From contig CM046876.1 in NCBI GenBank assembly GCA_025667525.1, positions 16,975,320 to 17,039,319 of the forward strand: a stretch of 64,000 bases of DNA, written 5' to 3'. A model generated the notes under the pieces. It was given only the letters and a program-made list of their open reading frames with translations. It was not told where the DNA came from and made no database searches. Source of the DNA: Glebionis coronaria. Its lineage: Eukaryota; Streptophyta; Magnoliopsida; Asterales; Asteraceae. Shown here in pieces: positions 58,146-64,000 of this stretch; within the stretch, counting starts at the first letter, position 1; the number at the start of each line of letters is the position of its first letter. Position numbers and translations under genes: made by a program.

Positions 58146-59155
58146 TTTTTTAAAACAAATATCGCAAACTATTTTTTGTATATTAGAAACAATTTAAAAA
58201 ACATTCGATGTGTAGTTTTACTAAGTATAAGTTCTCACAATCTAAATTCTACTTAATTTAAAACCCCACTTTTATTAGTTTGAAATAATAAAATTTTATT
58301 ATTTTAGGATGTGTAGAAATTAGAGGGTTGGGGGGGGGGTTGAATAGTTTCCATAATCAAAAATATGTTCGTCACTAGAAGTGACTATTACTTGAAAACT
58401 TGTTTCATAATAGTTAGGTCAATTTCCATTGTTTCAAAACATTTGATATATCATGTGATTATGATGATGGAATGCTAAGTGTAAAGACAAGCATAAGTAA
58501 AGAGTAAGGAAAGAAACAACCTAAGAAAGACACCAAAGATTTATAATGGTTCGACAACGAATCTCTCTCTCGTTCCTACTCCATTCCTTGAGTACATCTT
58601 ACTCGAGATTTTCACGATATTCACAAGCTCACTTCTTGGCAGAGAACACCTTACAACATTGCTTACAATGTTTTTCGACACTAAGCTAAATGTCGAGTTA
58701 TAATCCTAGCTAGAACCAATCTTCGTCGCCCATCTTCTTTTCCGACACAAGGCTAGATGTCGAGTTCTAATTTTTGCTAAAACCAATCTTCGTCGCTCAT
58801 CTTCTTTTCTGACACAAGGCTAGATGTCGAGTTCTAATCTTAGCTAGAACCAATCAACACTCAACTCTCACACTCACATCACTTTCTAGTTAAGTAAGAA
58901 CTCAAACACTCAAACTCACAATTACATCACTTTGTATTTTAGTGAGAACTTACACACAAAAAACTAACAAGTACATCACTTTATAGTTTAGTGGAGAACT
59001 AATACAAAAGACTCATCTAAATATACACATACCTTGGATCTACACAAGAAAAATATAGGTATACACATATACCTTGGATCTACACAAGACAAATCCAAGT
59101 AAACACAAATACCTTGGATCTATACAAAACTTAAATAAACAAATATGATGAACAT
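58146..59155. other. Unclassified repeat-rich DNA
   Basis: No ORF or domain. It has a G10 run near 58331, a segment with TTTATAATGGTTCGACAACG (58540) common in plant repeats, a 67-bp tandem array, and a second array of about 45 bp around TACCTTGGATCTACACAAG (three copies, 59028-59130). Confidence 0.6.
58676..58858. repeat. 67-bp tandem array
   Basis: Nearly three copies starting CGACAC(T/A)A(A/G)GCTA at 58676, 58743 and 58810, each with ATGTCGAGTT and AACCAATCTTCGTCG. Confidence 0.88.
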
Positions 59156-59171
59156 GACTAAATTTAAGGAA

Positions 59172-59314
59172 CTGCTAGGTGAAAACAACCTTGAAGTGGC
59201 CACACCAACCTCCTGAAAAGGGAGGGCTTTACCTGGTTGAGTCTGTGTGGTGGTGGGCTCAAATCCCGTGGATTAGTCGACCAATGTGTCGGAAATCATG
59301 GTTACCAAAAAAAA
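59172..59314 (+). mobile_element. SINE with poly(A) tail and 16-bp target duplication
   Basis: The 143-bp unit lies between perfect copies of GACTAAATTTAAGGAA (59156-59171 and 59315-59330) and ends in A8. GGGCTCAAATCCC at about 59249 resembles the B box of the RNA polymerase III promoter of tRNA-derived SINEs (GGTTCGAANCC). An A box is less clear; TGGCCACACC near 59198 is possible. No ORF. It would rely on a LINE for mobilisation. It could also be assigned to a known plant SINE family by alignment. Confidence 0.85.
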
Positions 59315-59857
59315 GACTAAATTTAAGGAAGGAATGATCTTCATCAAGGCTTCATCTTTTATCACATCACAAGTGAGTGAGTGATCTTCTCTTGGACATA
59401 TAAAGAAGGGGATTAATAAGTGTGAAAACACTTATCCTTTTCCCGCTTATTTCCAAAAATAACAAGACCAAAACGTGTATTTTATGTTGTAAAAGTCGGA
59501 ATTATGCGTGGTTTGTGTTTTTATTGTGTTTCAGGATAAAAATATGAAAAAGGGAGAAAACACGGGATATCACGGGCTTTTATCGAAGAAAACGATAAAA
59601 TACGAAGTCAAAAGATCAAGAGTGCCAAAAGAACGGAAGTCCAAGGCCTATTCTGAAGATTTATCGAAGAAAAAGTCTAAAGACGGAAGTTTAATGAATT
59701 CGAAGAACCAAATCTAATTAAAGAAGAAAATTATAAGACGAGTTCAATTTATATTGACAAATCCCGAGACGACGTCGAGAAAGACAAAGAATTTAAATCG
59801 AGTCGAGACGTGAAGGAAGAAAGAAGGAAGCATCAACACCTTAACCTCCCCACCTCC

Positions 59858-59890
59858 TATATATACCCTCCTAATATGTCATTAGGAGGG
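59858..59890 (+). promoter_or_regulatory. TATA box with hairpin at the likely transcription start
   Basis: TATATATA, then a stem of 10 perfect pairs with a 5-base loop at +8 to +33 from the TATA box, so the transcript would start within or just after it. Confidence 0.65.
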
Positions 59891-60424
59891 TGTTAGTTAG
59901 TTTATTAGTTAATTTTTCTAGTTTTATTTTTAAGTGTGTTTTTATTATCCTTCTCTCTAGTTTTTCAAGCTTATCAAACCTTCATTAATCTTGTAATCTT
60001 GATCTTAATCCTCAAGTTAATCAAGTTTATTTCATAATTCTCATTCTACATTTCTTAATAATCTATTGATTTTGATTAATTAATCATGTAGTTGGTTTTA
60101 TTTTGTTGATGGTGTGATTGTTTTGCTTATTTGATTGAGCTTATTGAGTTGGCGTGTTTAGAGTTTTTAGATTAAAGTGCTTATTTGCTTAATTTTTATG
60201 TTTAATAGTTTTTAAAATAAATTGATATTGATAGTTTAATATTTTCATAAAAAGTTGATTTTAAATTTTTGCTTATTAAGTGTTTTTAAAAGTTTTTAAA
60301 TTGTGTTTTATTAGCTTTTTCTAAAAGTTGATTTGGTAAAAGTTTTGGTAAGTGCTTATTGTGGTTTTGCTTATTTGTCTTAATTCGGGTTTTAGAAACC
60401 CTAACTTTCTGAACTAAATAGTTT

Positions 60425-60950
60425 ACCAGCTTATTCCGAAATACGTTGAGTATCCATTTCCCGAATTGAGTTCATAGTTTAATATTCCGAGTTAAGTGTC
60501 TGATTGTATTCCGAGTTACATTAGAATCTTCAACATTCCGAACTAGCTTCAAATTCTGATATTCCGAACTAGGTTCGGGCTGCCTTATTCCGAGTTACAT
60601 CCGGATCATCATATCCCAAATTAAGTCCATCATTACTCCATTCGAATTACATCATTGATGAGTATTCCGAACTATGTTTAAGATGAGTATTCCGAACTAT
60701 GTTTAAGCCTAGTATTCCGAACTACGTTCTTGTTGTCATTCCGAGTTAGGTCAGTAATTCCATATTTCGAGTTATATCAAAAACCCATATCCCGGATTGT
60801 GTGTGACTGTTTTCCGAATTACGTGTGAACTCAAGTTTTCCGAACTACGTAAAGGACTCTACATTCCGAACTGTATCAAGTTTACATATTCCGAGTTGCA
60901 CTAGGAATTCAGGATTCCGAACTAGGTTCTTGGTGATCAGATTCCGAATT
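60425..60950 (+). repeat. ATTCCGARYTA array in the Athila-type LTR
   Basis: About 15 units at 25-40 bp spacing with core ATTCCGAACTA or ATTCCGAGTTA. The equivalent place in the nested copy carries the shorter TTCYGAAAA array. Confidence 0.85.
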
Positions 60951-61315
60951 AATTTTCAGTTCTTTATTTCTAGATTTCAAAAGCTTTATTTTTCCCGCCA
61001 ATTTTACTTAGTTTATTTTCAAAAGTGTTTTGTCCTAGTTTAAGTTTTTATTAAAGTTTACATTTTTATAAGTTTTAAGTTTCAAATTTACTTTCAAAGT
61101 TTTAATTTTTCTTCATTTATGTTTAAGCCTTAATTTTTAGTTTAACTTTTAAAGCTTTAATTTTTACTAAACAACGTTTACTTTTAGTTTAAAATAGATA
61201 ATCACTCCCCTTTATTTTCCACCAAGAATGACTGAGTCGCACCTTCAACTGGTAATCAATTCGAAAAGACTGGAATAACGAATCTTTTTCATACTAGGTA
61301 AATTCTTGTATTAAA

Positions 61316-61333
61316 TGGCGCCGCTGCCGGCTC
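61316..61333 (+). other. Primer-binding site of the Athila-type element
   Basis: TGGCGCCGCTGCCGGCTC, two bases after the LTR end, is close to the tRNA-Asp complement TGGCGCCGTTGCCGG used by Athila elements. Confidence 0.85.
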
Positions 61334-61539
61334 TTTTCGTGAAGATTAACGGTTTATTGTGAGAGACGCGTTGGATTTTGGGATCCGTTCACTCTTGAAT
61401 GTTATTTTTCTTGTCAAATTTTCAAAATTTTCAAAAATCAATAAAAATTAAAAAAATTCATAAATTCAAAAAAAAAAGAAAAACATAAAAAAACCAAAAA
61501 TAGTTCTTGTCTATCTTTCTTTTCCTTTTGTAGGTGTGT

Positions 61540-62460
61540 ATGCGTACCCGTGCTCGTAATAAGAAAGCAATTCAAGCCGAAGTCGTAACTCAACCTATTG
61601 TCGCCATGGACAATAGACCAATGATCGAGCTTTTGCAATCGCAAGTAGAGGGCAACACCGATGCTATTGTCGTACCCGATATTGGAGCCAACAACTTTGA
61701 ACTCAAATCCGGTTTCATTCAAATGGTCTCTGCTCAACCATTCTTGGGGCGTACACTTGATGATCCTCATGGCCATATCAAAAGGTTCCTTCAACTTACT
61801 AATACGGTCAAGTATAATGGAGTTTCACAAGAGGTAATTCGCTTGCAACTTTTTCCTTTCTCCTTAGAGGGACAAGCCCGACATTGGCTTGATAAGGAAC
61901 CACCACAAAGTATTCTTACGTGGACGGATTTAGAGACCAAATTCATTAACTACGTTTTCCCACCCTCACGTACTAGCGCTTTGCGGAATGAAATCATTAA
62001 CTTTGAACAAAAGTACGGTGAGACATTTAGTGAATCTTAGGACCGTTTTAAGGAACTTTTAAGAAAGTGTCCACAACATGGTTTTACAAAAGTGCATCAA
62101 ATTAATACTTTTTACAATGGTTTAAGCGTGAATGACCAAGATTTACTAAATAGTGCCTCGGGGGGGTAACATTTTGGTTAAGTCATCGAATGCCGCGTGG
62201 GATATTATTGAGAATAAGTCTAGAGTGAAAACTAAGAGTGTTCGGACTAATGTGGCTAGTGCTAGTACTAGTGACGCCGACAAGAGAATTGATAAGCTTA
62301 CTTCGATTGTTGAAGCACTTGCTCTACAAACCGCTAACAATACCAAAAACATCAATGCGCAAGTTAATGCTTTGAGTCAGTCATGTGAAATATGTGGGGA
62401 TCTCATTAATACACCGATTGTCCTTCGACTCATGACAATCCGGAAAATGTGTATGCCGCT
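61540..62460 (+). pseudogene. gag: Athila-type gag with one stop and two frameshifts
   Basis: ATG at 61540 (MRTRARNKKAIQAEV). The gag domain reads PFLGRTLDDPHGHIKRFLQL, RLQLFPFSLEGQARHWLD, then LETKFINYVFPPSRTSALRN and RKCPQHGFTKVHQINTFYNG, a recognisable Athila pattern. TAG at 62038-62040 stands where Trp is usual (TGG to TAG). In the seven-G run at 62160-62166 one base too many moves the frame; it then continues with GGNILVKSSNAAWDIIE. A further shift inside the zinc knuckle (CEICG...YTDC, about 62388-62430) leads to the final frame. A pyrimidine-rich TTTTCCTTTTGTAG just before the ATG resembles a splice acceptor of a leader intron. Confidence 0.88.
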
Positions 62461-64000
62461 AACGGTAAGTTTTCTACGGGAGGCTATCAAGCACGTCCTC
62501 AAGGTGACCGCAATTTGCTCAGTTATCGTTCAAACAACTTCCTTTCACCACCCGGTTTTCCTCCTCAAAACCAAAACAACCTCAATCGCAACAATCAAAA
62601 CCAAACTCGAGCTCCAAATCAATATCAAACCCAAAGAAACCCATATCCACCTCAAGGAAATAACCAAGTTTACCAACAACCCGCTTATCAACCACCTGCC
62701 TACCATGCTCTCCCTCCCAACCAACCCACCGCATTTAATCACGAGGTTGAAACTTACATGAGGACTAGTGACGCGCTGGTGCAGAATCTTCAGCGGCAAA
62801 TCATCAACTTGAAAGAAGATATGGCGAAACAAGGGAATGATCTTCGAGCTGATATGCGAAACTCTTTGAGCAGTCAAACAAATGACTTAAGGGATATGAT
62901 GGCTAGTTTCTTCCAAATTAATCAAGCCTCTGGTTCGGGTTCTCTTCCGAGTAACACCGTTACTAATCCAAGAGGGGAGATGAAAGCAATCACCACCCGA
63001 AGTGGCAAAGGTTTAAAGGAAACCGAGATTCCTACACCTACACCGGTGATTGTGACAAAGGAAAACGAGTCCCCTTCTCCAATCCCTCCACCTTCTACTT
63101 CCACCCCTCCACCACCCAAGGATGTGAGTGAAAATTCCATTCCAAAGCCTTCATCTCAACCTAATATACATTATCCCTCAAGGTTGAGGAAAGACAAATT
63201 GAAGAACAAAGATGATATTCAGGTTTCTAACTTTCTTAAAATGTTTAAACAACTGAATTTCAACATCTCCTTTGCCGAGGCTCTCGCTCACATGCCGAAG
63301 TATGCTAAAATGTTTAAAGATCTTCTCAGTGACAAAGAAAAGCTTCTTGATATCGCTCAGACCCAACTTAATGAGAATTGCACCGCAGTGCTCTTACGAA
63401 AATTACCAACCAAACTTGGTGATCTGTGTCATTTTCTCATTCCTTGCAACTTCCCCAGGGTAGAGAATTGTATGGCCCTAGCCGATCTAGGTGCTAGTAT
63501 AAACTTAATGCCGTTAAGTGTTTGGAAACAATTATCTCTGCCCGAGCTAGTCCCCACACGAATGACCTTGGAATTAGCTAACCATACGGTTGCTTATCCG
63601 GTGGGGATAGCCGAAAATGTCTTCGTCGGTGTCGATAAATTCACCTTTCCGGTGGATTTTGTTGTCGTTGACTACGAGATGGATCCCCGTGTTCCATTAA
63701 TCGTTGGACGTCCATTCTTGAGGACCGGTCGCACTCTCATTGATGTAGCCGCGGGCGAATTAATCATGAGAGTTGGTGACGATAAAATGGTCTTCAACAT
63801 GGGTAAAATTTCTAAGCAACCTTCTGAACACGAGAGCGTTAATTTCATTGACGTTCTTGATGAGGCTTGTGAAGAGCATTTCAAAGACGCTTGTAAAAGT
63901 AGTTCTTCTTCTCTACCCATTGTTGAGACCGTTGCCTCTATTGCTCCCTCACTAACTCCATTTAGAGAAAGTGAGTTCCTTTTGAAAGAATTTGAAGCAA
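62404..64000 (+). CDS. Athila-type gag C-terminus and protease, open to the window end
   Basis: The frame starting within the zinc knuckle is open for more than 530 codons. It has YTDCPSTHDNPENVYAANG, an Asn/Gln/Pro-rich linker (62550-62730), a coiled coil (LQRQIINLKEDMAKQGND), ITTRSGK, a Pro/Ser-rich stretch, YPSRLRKDKLKNK, and the Athila protease (MALADLGASINLMPLSVW at about 63471, LIVGRPFLRTGRTLIDV at about 63700). The Asp of DLGAS is the expected catalytic residue. The window ends before RT. It has no own start: it would be translated as part of gag-pol, upstream of which gag is broken, so the element is probably not autonomous. Confidence 0.85.

Larger units (their letters stand above)
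59414..61313 (+). repeat. 5' LTR of the Athila-type element
   Basis: About 1.9 kb. TATATATA at 59858-59865, directly followed by a perfect 10-bp hairpin CCCTCCTAAT-ATGTC-ATTAGGAGGG (59866-59890). It holds an array of ATTCCGARYTA units (60425-60950) and ends CTTGTATTA. Collinear with 31407-33203. Confidence 0.85.
59414..64000 (+). mobile_element. Athila-type Ty3/gypsy element, 5' part
   Basis: LTR 59414-61313, tRNA-Asp type PBS, gag and protease of Athila type; the window ends within the post-protease region. LTR start is uncertain (59414 or 59421), because the sequence AGGGGATT(T)AATAAG upstream is shared with the nested copy at 31400. Gag carries one stop and two frameshifts; from about 62404 the frame is open to the end of the window. 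Confidence 0.9.

Noticed and set aside
58540..58700. Endogenous pararetrovirus sequence
   Set aside because: I saw no movement protein, coat or RT motif; only repeats with a phrase common in plant intergenic DNA.

Overview
This window is intergenic plant DNA made almost entirely of nested LTR retrotransposons, plus one SINE and a LINE relic; I see no host gene, tRNA, rRNA or CRISPR array. The TSD-flanked Ty1/copia and Ty3/gypsy elements, chromodomain chromovirus, Athila element and tRNA-iMet and tRNA-Asp type primer sites all indicate a flowering plant. The gag and third-ORF proteins of the two copia elements resemble families I associate with Asteraceae (Tanacetum, Artemisia, Lactuca); that is recollection, not a search result.

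Layout. (F) 1-4076, + strand: 3' end of a decayed chromodomain gypsy element with a 2.96-kb LTR (1120-4076). (C) 4077-4450 plus 53081-57771, - strand: an older gypsy element (protease relic, gag relic, leader repeats, PBS, 5' LTR 55090-57771), interrupted by B. (B) 4451-53080, - strand: a chromovirus of Tekay type with TSD ATGGT on both sides. Its 3' LTR (4451-20130) is split by copia element A (5490-18145, TSD ATAGG). Its integrase is split by D (20809-33523, + strand, TSD TACAA), a long-LTR gypsy-like element with no coding capacity. Its RNase H is split by copia element E (34653-46624, + strand, no normal TSD). B continues through RT, protease, gag and leader to its 5' LTR (50097-53080). 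D's 3' LTR carries a truncated Athila-type fragment (30021-33203). To the right, 57772-59413 holds a LINE 3' relic, unclassified repeat-rich DNA and a SINE with a 16-bp TSD. From 59414 to the window end is a + strand Athila-type element (LTR, tRNA-Asp type PBS, gag, protease).

Relative order from nesting: C is older than B; B is older than A, D and E; D is older than the Athila fragment inside it. F abuts C and probably also inserted into it. A's LTRs differ at roughly 20 of 745 positions and E's at about 9 of 517 by eye, so E looks youngest. Every element with coding sequence is damaged. Most stop codons fit C:G to T:A change at Gln, Arg or Trp codons.

Most interesting observations: (1) three GT-AG intron-like segments inside the gag of B whose removal puts gag and pol in one frame; (2) about 45 copies of a CGYTGACA-type motif spread through the LTRs, coding and non-coding parts of E, spaced mostly 21 bp in the LTR; (3) matching pyrimidine-rich TGTGCAG sequences at the gag/pol frame change of both copia elements; (4) a third ORF, with a shared helical domain, in both copia elements; (5) hairpins next to polypurine tracts whose stems vary on both arms.
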